Source: Lagopus muta (Eukaryota > Chordata > Aves > Galliformes > Phasianidae). From it: a DNA stretch of 64,000 nucleotides. Shown piece by piece: positions 27,565 through 40,850 of this stretch; positions within the stretch are counted from its first letter, which is position 1; every line of letters starts with the position of its first letter. The position numbers and the translations under genes were made by a program. The stretch spans positions 5,881,219 through 5,945,218 of the forward strand of contig NC_064444.1 in the NCBI RefSeq assembly GCF_023343835.1, read 5' to 3'. The notes beneath the pieces were generated by a model, which had not been told where the DNA came from, made no database searches, and saw nothing but the letters and a program-made list of their open reading frames with translations.

Positions 27565-28010
27565 GGCGGGGCTGCGGTGCGGCTCCCGCCGGCTGCGGCT
27601 GTGCGAGGCGCGGTGCCGCCGTGTGGAATGGCCGCGGGCACGGCGCGGGTCCGCCCGCCGCCGCAATGCACCGACTAGCTGCGCAGCGCCATCCGCCTCC
27701 ACGCGGCGGGAGGGGACCGCGCGGCCGGGGGAGCGGGACGGAGCGGAGCTGAGGCGGCGGCTCGGCGTCGCAGCCGGTGGCAGGGCGGGGCGGGCGCGGG
27801 GCGTTCTCCTCGCGGGCTGGCGGCGAAACTGGCGGCCCCAGGTAGCAGCCCGCGGCCCTGCCGCTGTGCCGTCCCCGAGCCCGGCTCCTCGCGAGGCGCG
27901 GCCGAAAAGTTCCCCCCGGGACGCGCGTTTGCCCAGAGCTGCGTGCGCGGTACGGGACGGGGAGCCCGGCTCTGCCCGGCCGTGCGTCGTGCTCAACAAG
28001 GGCGCAGCGC
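26990..28010 (-). promoter_or_regulatory. VAT1L: VAT1L CpG-island promoter and 5' UTR
   Basis: About 1 kb of CpG-dense, GC-rich DNA encloses VAT1L exon 1 and the sequence upstream of it, in sharp contrast to the AT-rich surroundings. Clustered GC boxes (gggcggggcggg) sit at 27783-27803, about 220 bp upstream of the ATG. No TATA box was seen. The transcription start cannot be placed from sequence alone. Confidence 0.88.
27335..27564 (-). CDS. VAT1L: VAT1L coding exon 1
   Basis: Encodes residues 1-76 plus two bases of Cys77. It begins MAKEG, has a charged low-complexity N-terminus, and enters the MDR fold at MRAVVLSAFGGLNKLR. The start codon lies in GCCATGG, a near-ideal Kozak context. The donor is CCTG|gtccag, a GT site with a poor match beyond the GT. 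It is supported because joining to exon 2 rebuilds the family's conserved CGLNFIDLM. Confidence 0.96.
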
Positions 28011-28282
28011 TGAGGTCTCTAATTGAGGTGCCTGGCACCTGAACTCCAGCCCGTCCCTCCCCTTAGGGAATGTAAACCACCTCCTCCCCAGATCTGCCTT
28101 CACATCGCTGAAGAGCCGGGCGGGTCAAGGTGTTCTTCACCGCTTTTTCCCTTCTGCAGCTCTTGGGGTCAGTCGAGTGGGTGCTCTCAGCGCTGGGAAG
28201 AGCATCCAGGTGGACAGGTGCCTCACGGTTGACACAAGCACTGAAAGCAAGCAACTCGAGTTTGAAGCAGTTGCGATGAATA

Positions 28283-28715
28283 TTTCATAGAATCATAGAA
28301 CCTCTTGAGTTGGAAGGACTTTTAAAGGCCATCTTGTCGAGCTCCCCTGCAATGAACAGGGACAGCCACAGCTCCATCAGGTGCTCAGAGCCCATCCAGC
28401 CTGTCTCCAGGGATGGGACATCCACCAGCTCTCTGGACGACCTGTGCCAGGACCTCACCACCGTTATTGCAAACAACAACTTCCTCATATCAAGTCTGTA
28501 TCTTCCTTCTTTCGGTATGAAGTCATTTCCCTTTATCCTGTCACAGCAGACCCTGCTATGTAGTCTGTCCCCTTCCTGCTTATAGCCCTTATAGGTATCC
28601 AAAGGCTGCTCTCAGGTCTCCCTGGAGCCTTCTCAGATTCCATTCAGTGTGTGCAGAGAACATCCCTATGGAACTGGGTGTGCATGGAGTGCTCCTTCCA
28701 GCCCTCTGCAACAAC
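28283..28715 (-). mobile_element. CR1 LINE 3' fragment
   Basis: The plus strand begins with tandem tcatagaatcatagaa, the reverse complement of the CR1 3' octamer repeat. It then follows the complement of the avian CR1 3' region (ggaaggacttttaaaggcc, cagggatgggacatccacc, ggctgctctcaggtctccctgg). The element therefore lies on the minus strand with its 3' end at 28283 and is 5'-truncated. The right edge is approximate. Confidence 0.92.
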
Positions 28716-31700
28716 TCAGTTCTGTTTGAGAATAGGGATTGTCTCTTTGCACTGTGGGTTTGTTACAAATCAGAGTTGATCAATATTCCTTATTTTCACA
28801 AAGCACTTATTTCATCTTGGGTTATGTATTCATGTTGTATTTGGGGAAAGCAGAAAAACTAAGAAATTCCTTATTTACAACTGTAATGAGTAATGGAGTA
28901 AAACATTTTCATTCACATTAATGAGTGGTGTGAGATACAGGAGAAACAGTTTTTGTATTTCTTTATACTTAGTATGTGATGCTTTGGGATTTTCTTCCTA
29001 GTCTTGAGAAAGTTTGCAGGTATCATATTCTTTAAAGCCTATTTCTGAGAATTTTTCATCTAAGTCTGCTATAAATGAAGCAGTAAACAAATACATCTCA
29101 GGAGCAAAGGAGATAGAATGCCAGCCACAGGGGAGCTTTGCTGCCTTCATTACCTCGAGAAGTTCAAACAGATCTGATGAAAAGAGAAGTCTGCTGCCTT
29201 AAATGTCTTTTACATTGTCCTTAAGACATCTTTTGGACAAGGATTCAAAACCTGCTCATTAACACGGTCGAGAATTTTCTCTGTGACGTATGAGAATGAT
29301 GCCTTTTGCTCTGAGCAGCGTGTGGAGGCATCTCGCTACTTTAAAGGTCAGGAAGCATTTTTTTCTTCCCTTGCTCCCCTGGTAATGGCATCAATATTCC
29401 CCTCCGTTTGCTATGCACAGTTAATTTGGTGCTGTAAAAAGGAATACAAAGTTCTATCACTTTAGATCTGGCCATTTGAATGCATGACCAGGCAGGCAGC
29501 AGTTGAATAAAGAATAACATGCATTTGATTCCTGATGATTCACTCAGCTGGCATCTTATTACAGTTCTAGCTCAGATGGTGAAGTGCAATGGGAAAGATG
29601 GGTAGCACGTGTCAGCTGAGTGGCATCCCAAGTGATCCAAGGCACAGCTCACTGACACCGCACCGTGGGTCTGAAACATCCCAAGTGAATTTGGACAGTG
29701 AGATGGCATTTATTTTGCAGTGGATTGCCTGCTAGCATAGTCCCCACTGTATGCTGATTACTTGGGAGTGTTTTGATTGACCCTGACTAATGATTTAAAG
29801 CTGTCTCTCTTCATCTTTGATCTCAGACTGTAGTTTATCCTGAGTTATTGAATCGTATCCTGTTTGCCAGTCAGTATGCCCAAAAGATGGATGGCTATTC
29901 CACAGTCGAAACATCTTGCCCAGGACAGAAGCAGGTCTTGCCTGCAACTGAGGAAACACAGAACTCCTATTTTTGCAGCAATGCTGAACAAAAGGCAATT
30001 AAGAGTTCTTTGATCTCCATCCTTATCTGCTGGTCAAGTGCTGTCATCCTTTGCAATAGCGACTATTAAAATGGTGTTTAGAAAGCACAGGAAAATGGAA
30101 CAGTATACTTGTGGAGGAATGCTGGCAGTTACCATCAATAGTTCTCATTGATTCCAATCCTGTATTTTCAGAACACAATCATCAATTCAACGACAGGTCC
30201 TAAGTGTGACTGTGTCAGGGACAAACCTGTCTTCACCACAGACATTGCTCTGAGCGTTCATGCCTGGATTTCATGGAGGGCAGCTGCCCTTCAGAGGAAA
30301 TCTAATTGCAGGTCTATCATACTTTTGGACTAAGACAGGTAAAGAAATGTTTGTTACTGGAAACACAGACCACATGGAAATCAATCAAAAACTGCAGTAG
30401 CTCAGTAGTTTGGTTTTGTTTAGACCCTGAATAATGGCTCATTGCTTTGCTCAGAGGAAGCAAAGTATGGATGGCAGAACCAAACCCCTAGAATGGAGAA
30501 TACTGTAGTTTTCACTGAGACATAAATCAAATTACATTTTCTTTCAACTTATAAAGGATCAAAAACATTTTTAAGATGAGTGATGCATTTTCTTATAAAA
30601 ACAGTAAAACAATGGGGCTTTTTTGTCTGTTTTAATGCAAAAAAAATTGTGCAGTCTTTATGTTGTGTTCTAAAATATTGCTTTCTTTAAAATCTTCTGT
30701 TAAAAAAAAAATCTGTTTATTACAGGGTGAAAAACAAATCCTCGGGACTCTCTTCACTTTTCCATCTTATTCAACATTTCTCCTTCCAGCACTATGCACT
30801 ATGAAGCCTCCATCTTGCTTGACAGCAGATGCATCTCGTGTTTTGTCCTTTGAGAGCATGTCCCGAATACGTATTTCAGCCACTGTTCCAACCTGTAGTC
30901 CACAACGTCTCTTATCAATAGGAAAATGCCCTCATTGATTTGTTTTTCCCTGTATCCGTGCACTGGCTATCTTAACAAAGATGTTTGCAAAGGAGCCTCT
31001 AACAATATAGCATGCTAGATTTATTTCTTTGTCTGCTTTTTGCAGCCAAGAGAAATCTCTGTTTCCCCATGTTTATTCATATTGAGGTAACTATTTTGTT
31101 TTATATTGGCCACGGGCTTTTTCTTACTGGTGCAGCAATGTATGAATCATAAAGGCAAAAGAAGCCATTCTGTCTGTAGTCACTGCAAAGACCTGTACCT
31201 TTCCCTTCAGTAGACAGAAGCAGCTTTAAGCTCCTCAGAGCCATCAGGAATTGCATTTTAAATTAAAAAGGACAAGAAAACAAAGCAGTCACAGAAGATT
31301 TGGCATGGCCAACGTATGCTAATGTGACTTATCTTGTGACCACACGGACTTTCATTTCTTCATTATTTTTTCATTTGTCTTGTGCAGAAATTGTGTTCAG
31401 GTACTTCAGTGATGGATACAATAGAAATCAAATACATTGATCACATTATCATTGATCATGAAGTTTTAACAAAAAAACTTCATTTATGACTATTTTTATT
31501 AGAGCCATACGATCCATTTGTTTGGGGACTTGGTGCAGGAAAAAATTACCACTTGGTCTCTTCCCCTGCTGCCTGTGCAACCACTGAGTGAGGAACAGTA
31601 AATCACCACGAGCAAGGTTAAGGGAGATGAGTACATTAGGACTGTCATTGCCTAGAAGTGTGGCTCAGAATGTGAGCAGACTGGCTGTCCTGACTCCATC

Positions 31701-34700
31701 ATTTCGATTCTGTGTGACTTATTTCCCTGTTTATTTACCCCACACGAATAATGACCAGTCATAGACTTTCACAGCCCCCATGTAGTACTGTTCAAATGCC
31801 CAATAGCCTTAGATTTTTTTCAGGATATTACAATGCCATCTGGGAATACCAGACGCATTCAGACATTATTCAAACTTTATTCTTTAAGGTAATTCATAGC
31901 TAAAAATCATCGCAGCTGTTAGACCTGCTCTTGAAAGCACTATGGTCAGTAGCTGTCCACTTAGCTGTCTGGGGATGCACACAGTGCCTTACGCACTGGA
32001 GTGTGGCTCCAGGCACTGAAAAAGAGTAATCATGCTTGGCATTTTGACTCAGTTCGGTCTCAGCAATTATGGAACCCAAGTAACTTGTTAAAAGCTTGTG
32101 AAAAAAATGTCACTGAAGTGCATCACAGAGTTGAAGTGCACAGGATGAGAATTCAACCATCATGGGATTATGTTTGAACAGGATCTCCAGCTGTTGTAGT
32201 GGATATAAGGAGGTGATATTCTTGGTTATGGTACAGTGCTATCGTCAGGAGCATCTGTCTGTGATTGTTGTCTTCCAGACTGATTGCATCTAATAATGCA
32301 TTGTATTTCTGATTAAAGTTTTCTTCAACAAACTACAGTCTATTGAATGGCTTTGTGAGCTGTGCTTTTTTCCTCACTAAGTACTTATAACACAGGTGCC
32401 TCCTGAGTGTGCTGAAAACGAAACAAACCAGAGCAATCCACAACAGAATTAAGCTGTTAGGTTTACAAAGCTGAGCTGTTTTGTGCATTTCTAAGTTACA
32501 GTCCAGTGGCACAGGATGTAAGCATTGCTGGTCTGGAAGCAGTGGTGCTTCTGGCTTGGATTTAGACCTGAAGGCATTATACAAATTCACAGCACAGTTT
32601 CTGCTGGGCTTACAACACAAAGAACTCTTCACCTCACAACCTCCTGATGCAGCTTTCAGTACCATTTCAGTGGTGCCCTCTCTAATGGGCCTTTGAGGAA
32701 AGGAACAGGATGCTCTTCAGCACAGTTCTGCTTTCTTTGGAGTGTGTTTATCAGGCTATTAATTATCTCTTCCATACACATTTCACTCTTTTCTATTCTC
32801 TATCAGATGATACTTGAAAGAAAAATAAAAACAGCCAAAAAACAACAAAAAACCCCTACAAAGCCCTCATCCCCAGCTTATTAAGAGATTGGTTTGCCTT
32901 GAGGCAAGACTTCTGAACAACAAGTATTGTAGTCTGAAATGGAGCTGCTTTGCTGTTACTTGCAGAAGAGGACTGACTGTGCCATTCTGTTTCCTAGGGG
33001 CTTTGATGAAGTACAGGCTTATTTTCCGATGTACTTTTCCACATTAATCAACTAATTGTTAAAGAAAGGTGATTTTCTGGAGATGGAATTAATGTAAGCC
33101 TTGCATAGCAAGGTTACAACTGAGATAAATGATTCTTCAGCACTCCTGTTGTTAAAGGGCTTAGAAAATTTGATGAAAGGGTATTTTCCTTGGAAGTGTT
33201 AGCTCATGGCAGGTGGATCACACACGTGCAGGCATTTCACTTATCCTTTTAAAGTGAGAATTCAAATGCTGTCTACATCTACAGGTGAAAAATAAAAGTC
33301 AGAAAGGGTTAACATAGAGAGCAAAGTTAGTATGAAGGAAATTGAGATCTCTCAGGAAGTGATTGTTTTGTAATATCAAAGAGAAAAGCTCTTCCTTCTT
33401 TTGTTGCATAAGAAAAATACACAAATTTTTCTGCTTGAAATTTTAGCTATGAGCTAAGCAGCATCCTTTCATGACAGGAAACTAGCCAGCATCCATCTTT
33501 AAACGTGGAGATGCTAAGGAGTATCTGGAGTCCCACATACAGGTGACGTAGGTTGGCCTTGCAATTGGGAGAAAGGACTGAGTTACTAAATCAAAACCAA
33601 ATATCAATGCTATCTTGGTTAAATTGCAGCATCAGACTTACTGCTGCTGAATGTCATCCAACTTCCTCCAAGTCCGTGAAATCAATGGGGATGGCCCACG
33701 TAGTCCCAAAAGACCACGAAAGGAGGAAATTTTCTAAGAAGATGCCAAACCTTCAGTCACCTCAGTTACCCCCCTTAGCAGGAGGATGGAAGAAACCTTA
33801 AATTACTTCCAAGTTCTTGCAGTTTAGAGATGATAAAGATGCTGCTATGCTAATCAAATTAAAAGAGGGAGAAGAACCTATACGAAAGTATCAGCTAGGT
33901 TCACAAGAGATGAATACTGCTCTAAACTGTACTGTAAGATTTTTCTCTTATGGCAATAAATGCTAAAAGGATGCTGGGGGGAGGTTGAACATGCTTCATT
34001 TTGAGAGTGAAGCATGGATGGAAACAAGAAGGAGTGAGGAGGGCAGGCACTGCACCTAAGCAAAAGAATCTGGTATCACTTCCTGGGAAGCAAGTACATC
34101 AAAAGAGAAAGCCACGTGAATTTTGTCAAAAAAACATTAGTAAATCAATTCTGAAAATGTAGGTCCTATATGAATGAAACATACCCTTAAGGCAGCAGGA
34201 TGAAAGTTCAGTGGTCTGAGGTTCTGTAGGCAAGAACAATCAGGAAATAGGTTTCTGCTGGGTTCTGATTTTTCCTGCTCCTGTTATCTCAGGCAGGAGA
34301 TAGGTTTCCTTATGGAGAGCAGGAGATTCCTTTATTGGGAAAAAGACCTTCTGAGAGGGTCAGTCCAGCCTAAATAACAGCATATCCCAACCCTTAATGT
34401 ATGTGCTTCTTGATGGAATTATAGGACGTGCTTCACAGTCTGCTCTGCTTTGAACAGTGCCATCTAAGAAGGAAGTCCTTGTGCAGGACTTGCAATACAT
34501 TATCCAGTGCTGATGACCCTGGGGTCACCACCTACACAACTTGCATATGCTGCTCATCAGTGACAGAGCTTAGAACAACCTGTAGGTCACACCTTGCAGC
34601 TCTCTGCTCATTGATTTATGTATGTGATCAATGTCATGCCTTGCTGAGTTACTTTCTATCCTCTGAGCTGCTGTAGCAGATTTTGCACTTCCACAACCCT

Positions 34701-35695
34701 CCATTAGCAAGGTAAAGCTCTTTTCAATTAGCCTAATACATTTTATCTCACAGCTGGGTAGGAAGAGTACACAGATTAGTCCACACAGAGTTCTGGGAGA
34801 CAATCTGTCAGGAACTGACAAACTATAAATCAATCTGCAACTCATGGAGACAAAGTCTCCAGCACCAGTATGTATTCCCACTTACCCTTCCTCAGCAGCT
34901 CACTGCTCATTTCCAAGAGCTGCTGCCTCAGCTGTGTTGGCCCAGCTGCTTACAAGGCCACACTGAACCCCACCAGGAACTCTGTGACTTATAACACCCC
35001 AGAGTGTCAGGCACATGGAAATAAACATCCATCCAGCAAGAACTTAGAGGAACAGCTTCTACCCATTTTTAGCCAACAATCTCTTTTCCAGACCTATTCA
35101 TATGGGGTACCATAGCCCTCACTTCTCTTAAATATCTGTCAGTCTGCGTGCCAAGCTGAGCACAAGCAAAGGTGTGAGATTCCTGCTGTGAGCTATTTTC
35201 CCCTTTTCTGCTTCCAGCTAACATAGAGGAAGCAGAGGGCTGTGATAGAACACCACTTGGGCAGGGCTGGTCCTCCACCAGAAATTCAGGTCTTGACTCA
35301 ATTTCAAGCTGTTCTATGTTGTTTTTTCAGATTTCAATATATTTCACCCTGCTATATTACATATTCAGAGATTCATCTGAGCACCATCGTTCTCTTAAGA
35401 TTGACTTATTTTGTAGGTTTTGGGCAACTGTGTCATTTCATGTTTCCTGAGTTACCGGATGATGTGGGAGCTCTTCTGGATGAGCCAGAAAAATGCTACC
35501 AGTGAGAAGCTGTGGTGAATTGCTTTTAAAAAGTAAGTCAGATTTTGTTTGTGTGTTCTGGGGGGCATCAAAATGACATTCTTTAACTTGTAACGCAGCC
35601 AAACAGTTTCCTGATTTTGTTGGAAGTATAATGGTTTGTTTAGAGTCATCAGGTGCCAGTGACAACCTATACTCTGTGGTAGTTAAGATGAAGTA

Positions 35696-35709
35696 GTTGC
35701 CATGACAAC
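35696..35709. promoter_or_regulatory. RFX-type X-box
   Basis: GTTGCCATGACAAC is an imperfect palindrome matching the RFX X-box (GTNRCC, AT spacer, RRYAAC). It stands at the left of a complex stretch (35700-36030) with little repeat character that looks like conserved non-coding DNA, though conservation cannot be tested here. Confidence 0.45.
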
Positions 35710-38700
35710 TCAATTAACTAAACAAACACATCTGTATGCTGCAGCAGCTCATGTCCTCCGAATCATCTTTACCTCCGCACAAAGCATTTTGAGTAGATGT
35801 GCAAATGAATTCCCCCTCACACACCCATTCCCTTTCCCCCTCCCCTTTCAGCTGGACAATGAAGGAAATGTGGAACTACATATACTGCTCATTTCTCTTG
35901 AGCATCTCAAGTAGAATCAATCATAATAGGAGCGCTGCTGCTTCTGGCAGTGCGGGAACTCAGGCCAAGTCATTGCCACCTTCCTTTTCTCCCTCCTTCT
36001 CCTCCCCCTCTACCCACCAGACCAATTAGGTCACCTTTCCAGAATTGCCTTTAAGTGCCACTGAAATTAAAAGAAATAAAGGCAGTTTGTGGATAAATAC
36101 ACACTAAACAACCTGCTTGCCAATAGAACTAGCGCAATCAAATATGATAGTCTGAGCTTGTCTCTAAATTAGCAGGTTTGGATAATGCAGGCTCTTTTAT
36201 AAATACACAGCATAGCAACTTAAGTTAGATACCTCCATTCACTGAAGATGTATGAACTCTGGAATAATTGACATACCTAAGGAAAGCTCAGGTCAGAACT
36301 AAGCTTTAATCACCTTCACTACAAAGGAATGTAGTGTTGCTTTGTAAAGGAATAACTGTTCCAATACCTCCCTCAAAACACAAAGCATGGAAGAAAATAG
36401 ATAAAAATGAAGGATTCCTTATGAGAAAGTTGTTGAGGTTACAACAAGTTGAGGCACTAAATGCAATATAAAGAACAGATAGCATCCATCTACAATCATC
36501 TGTCAACAATGGTTGTGTTTGTTGGTTGTTTTTTTTTTTTAATGTTAGAGAGCATCAATTTCTATGGTCCATCTTTCACCTTTTGTGTATTTATCTGTCA
36601 GAAAAGGTGTGCCTTAACAACAGCAATAAGTGGAGCCTGGGTGAGGAAGGCATAAAATGGAAGACAGAAGAGAAATAAAACAGCAAAGCACAAAGGTACA
36701 TGCCAATCTGAACAGAGCACCTGACAGACTCTGCACCATCACCATTTTTTCTGATTCTGAAAGAAGCATCAAATATACAACAAAGACCTATTTTGACCAG
36801 GGAAATCCTCAGTTACACCACACTTGAATCTTAAGAAGAGTCTTAAGTGGCCCTTAACGTGTGTGCACTATTTTGCACAGAACAGTTTACACAAATTTCA
36901 CTACCTTCAGTATTTTTTTTTTTCCTCCTGTAATAACACATAGATAAAGTGCAAAACTCTTCCCCAAAATCCCACTATTAACCACCTCCAAGGACCCACA
37001 TAAAGCTTAAATACTGCAGTCTCAGGAGTTAACAGTGCAGTTCCATGTTTCTGGGCTGTCTGATTCAAACAGAAAAAGATGAATGGACTAAGCATTTACT
37101 TAAGATACAACCCTCACTTGGAAAGCAGACATACATTCTGCCTGTTTTTAAGATGCATCACCCCACTGTACTACAGTGAAAGCTCAAAACCTAAACATTC
37201 AGTGTATTATTCTCAGACACATATGAAAGTCAATGGAAAGTGCCACACTGAAAGAACTCAGGCTTGAGAAAGTTTAATTATATAGCGAAGAAGCGAAAGA
37301 CTGATGATTGTTCTGAAGAATTCCAGAAATGTTATGAGAAATTGCAGAAAGGATTAGTTGTGCTGCCCAGGGTGTAAGGGAATTCAGTGCTCCTCTGTGA
37401 GGTGGCCCAGGAGGCTCCGTGCTGGTGGCTGAAAGGCTGACTTCTGCTTAAGCATAGATGGCCTCGTTCTGACAGGCACTTGGGAGAGAATTTGGACTGC
37501 CAATTCAATAAGAGCTCTGGTCCTACTCATCTGAGCAGTCTTACTGAAAGCAAGCAAAATTTTGTCAAGCTGTTGAACAAAGCACATTTTTGTACTGAAT
37601 AAAGCTACAATTTAACACGCTTACTTTTCTAATGGACAATTTCACACAGTAGACAATCATCAGCATCTCTCAAACTGCACTAATTCCCACCAGCTGCAGA
37701 GCTGACTCATGGTGCCTAAATGTGACTGAAGCACCTTTAGATCCTGAGCTCTGCAAAAAAGCTCTGGGAGCTGTATGACTGCCCCCTATAGAAACTGTGA
37801 ACATCTGTCTGTCCTGCTTAATTAGCCTTAATGTTTAATAAGTACATGAAATATTTACAAAATGCAGGCTGTAAGCTGCACAGTTGCCAAGCTCAAAATG
37901 GTCAACAGAATGAACACAGCTGCATTTCTGCCTCTGCAGACATTACTGAGAAACTCCTATGTCGCCAATCGTTTCTGAATTAACATTTCTCAAAAAGCAA
38001 GGTTCAAGAGCAAAACTTCTCCAATGTTCTGCTCGACAGAAATGCTCAGATCTTAAGCAGGGCCTCTGAACGCTCACATGGGCATGAAGGAGATGCAATC
38101 ACAGTGAAAATTAAACTTCAGAAACCCAGCTTGTACACATGATTTGATTTAGAAGGTTGAAATCACAACAACAACAAAAAAGATGAGAGAAAACAAGCTA
38201 GGGAATTAGGTGGTTTTTCATTAAATTTGTTTATTTTCCTATGACTTGGTGTTTTAATTGGGCAAGATACACACAACCTAGAGAGAAGACATCAAATACA
38301 CAGTTACATGTATCTTGTTAAAATGTAATAATATACCTTGTGAACTATCTGGGAAGAATCTAACAGCTCTATCCAGTGAGGTTTTATTCCAGTATTTATT
38401 TTGACTGATGGTCCTAATTTCAGAGCAATGCAGTACATAAAGTAATGTGGCAATCAGTTATCTTTAGTCACAGCTAGTGAGAACAACAGCAAGTTTGAAT
38501 AATTAAAATCAGTATCACAATTTTTAATAACAGGAAAATATTTGGAAGACCATTTTCAGACTCAACAGATTTTTTTTCCTGCTTGATAGAAACATTTTTC
38601 TTAGTTGAGTGCACTTTATCGTTCATTACTAGGGCTTAAGAAAATCAATTATCCATTTCCACGGCTTCACTAAACAGCCTTATAATGCAGTAATAAGACA

Positions 38701-39125
38701 TTGTGAGCAAGGTAGGCTATGGATATTAGAGATCTGCTATTCAGTCTGAAGGAAAAGCACAAGTCCAGGCTTACAGCATATCTCCATCTAGCTCAGCCAC
38801 TGCTGTACAGTTCATCTGAATGAAGTGGAAGAGCACCATTCTTTCTAGCATGTTCAAACACATTCCAGGAAAACCATTTAGCAAATGGGGTTGATGCTGT
38901 TCCCCATGTCATAATGCAAGCTACACTGAAAGGCAGCTGTGTGGTCAGTTGTGCTGCTGAGGAGATAGAAGTATACAGCCCTGTTCCAAACAGCTTTAAA
39001 TAACACTGTTTGGATAATCCCATACCTGGTTGCCTGCGGACCACAGGAGCCTATTTAAGGACGTTGTTCTGCCCACTCCGATATGAGTCTTACCTGGCCA
39101 GGCTTGCTGTGCAGCACCTGGGAGG

Positions 39126-39141
39126 TGGCACCCTCTTGTGG
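39126..39141 (-). promoter_or_regulatory. candidate CTCF site, minus orientation
   Basis: TGGCACCCTCTTGTGG is the complement of a CCASYAGRKGGCRS-type core (CCACAAGAGGGTGCC) with two mismatches by eye. It lies in the VAT1L-NUDT7 intergenic region, in a block richer in GC than its surroundings. Occupancy is unknown. Confidence 0.45.
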
Positions 39142-40140
39142 TGCGCATGCAGTGCTGGCTGCTCATCCCTTCTCTCCAGAGCACAGCTCTCTTCTGCCAT
39201 TAGTATCCTACAAATTCTTTTTTTCCTTTTTCCCTTATTGAAAGGGAAATCTAATCATAACCACACCAGTGTTTTGCTGTTTCCCTTCATCAGACAGATC
39301 CTGCTCCTAAGTCACAGAAATCCTACGCTCTTGGCCTCCAAATGATATTTCTCTTTTTGCAGCCTTTATCTTAGTTCACATTAACAGGCTTTCACAAGCC
39401 TGTTACAAGCTCTCAGTCAGTAAGATTTGCTTCCTTTTAGCCATTTTGTGCCTGATGATGTAGAGAATTACTCAGGTAAGGAACAATTCAATACCAGGTG
39501 TTTAAAATAACTGCCTTTCTGATAACAGTAGTTCCAGTCTTCCAACCACTGCCTTGGTTACGTTTGCTATTAATTCATTAGTTACTTTACCTTCAATTTA
39601 TTGATTAGTGGACAAAAGTAAACAATAAATTCTGTATAGCTTCCATTTTTAGCATGAAAGCTGGCACTGAAATATAGCACTCCCATTTTATTCAGTTGAG
39701 TTCCCATAAATATCAGCAAATTGGTACTATAGATGATCTAAAAATACACTGTTATTAGATTTAGGATGTCCCCTAATACTTTAAAAAACAACTTCAATAT
39801 TCTAAACAAACAGGATTATTATGCCAGTGTTAAGAGAGAAAATAATGAAAGTTACAAGATAAAATATAATTGTGATAATATATATTATCAGTTAAAGTTG
39901 ATATGCTGTACAAACTAAAGTCTTGAGCATGTAATTTCGTACAGCTGTGCCTAAGTCAATAAAATTATTGAGATTTATGCCAAATACAGACCAGCTGCAA
40001 TTAAATTACTAGAAATTCTTCCATTCATTCTCTTTAAAATGGAGAATGAAATAAACAGTATTTAAATGTCTGGCTTGTCAAGTCCTATCCTATAGGTGTT
40101 AGTTTTTATTACAAATCTATTTAAATAGAGATTTACATCT

Positions 40141-40545
40141 CTATATCGTTAATCTTTCCAACACATATTGAGCTTTCTGTCCAAGATTATTCATTTCTAT
40201 TTCAACAAGCCTCTTAAAGAAGCTCTGGAAGACTATGATGATATCAGAGGCAAGTTTAGCTTTCCACTGAAGAGCAGTTCCCATGTTTGCTGCCATTAGT
40301 TCTAGTTTTACTACTAACATAAAAGGGGATGCCAGCTCCTCATGCAAATATTTTAAAGCCACTGGGCTAGCAGACAAACACAGCAGCAGCTGTAAGATGA
40401 AATATAGAGGTGTATCTGTAACACTGCATGTCCAACTGTGGCTTACAAAAGACTGGAGATCAACAAAGATGTAATAAATGTAACAATTGAATGATAATAG
40501 CAGGATGGCAAAGTCTTTAATTACAGCAAATGAGAATAAATACAA
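40141..40545 (-). other. unassigned 134-codon open frame
   Basis: The translation contains helix-like segments (ALKYLHEELASP, LVEIEMNNLGQKAQYVLERL), and a plausible acceptor (gttgatctccag) falls inside it at 40453. It resembles no protein I know. A frame of this length is expected about by chance in 64 kb of AT-rich DNA, and no frame links it to the donor at 40585. Confidence 0.2.
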
Positions 40546-40584
40546 ACACAGCAGCCACAGAAATGAATGAAAAGAGCTGCTTAC

Positions 40585-40850
40585 CTTTGGAAGGCTTCAG
40601 GTAGGCAGCAATCTCCAGTAAGAGATGCCATCACCTCCACTGCCAACCCTTAAATGAAGTCTGGGAAGGGGTGGATCTTGGCTCTACTCTTCGTCACTCA
40701 GATGCATTGCATGCACCTGAGCTCCCCTGGGTTGGCCCTGCCTTCCCACCAGGTGCTCAATCACTGCCTCAGGCCATCACTTAGCATTTCTGCTACAGAC
40801 TTCTGTCAGTGAATGGTCACAGCTGGACATTCTCATTCTGAATTCAGCAA
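40585..40850 (-). other. exon-like or LTR-like block ending in a strong splice donor
   Basis: Reading the minus strand, a GC-richer stretch runs through a TTTAAGGG box and ends CCAAAG|gtaagc, an excellent 5' splice site. No frame stays open across it convincingly. It could be the first exon of a non-coding transcript or part of an avian LTR. I could not name a family. Confidence 0.3.

Noticed and set aside
26974..28038. Long open frames on both strands across the VAT1L CpG island (354 codons minus; 298 and 220 codons plus)
   Set aside because: GC-rich sequence lacks stop codons by composition. The minus frame is VAT1L exon 1 extended into 5' UTR and intron; the plus frames are proline/arginine/alanine-rich with no domain.
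37779..37791. Third CTCF-like motif (ctgccccctatag)
   Set aside because: Only the AGGGGGCAG half matches; the CCA half is missing.
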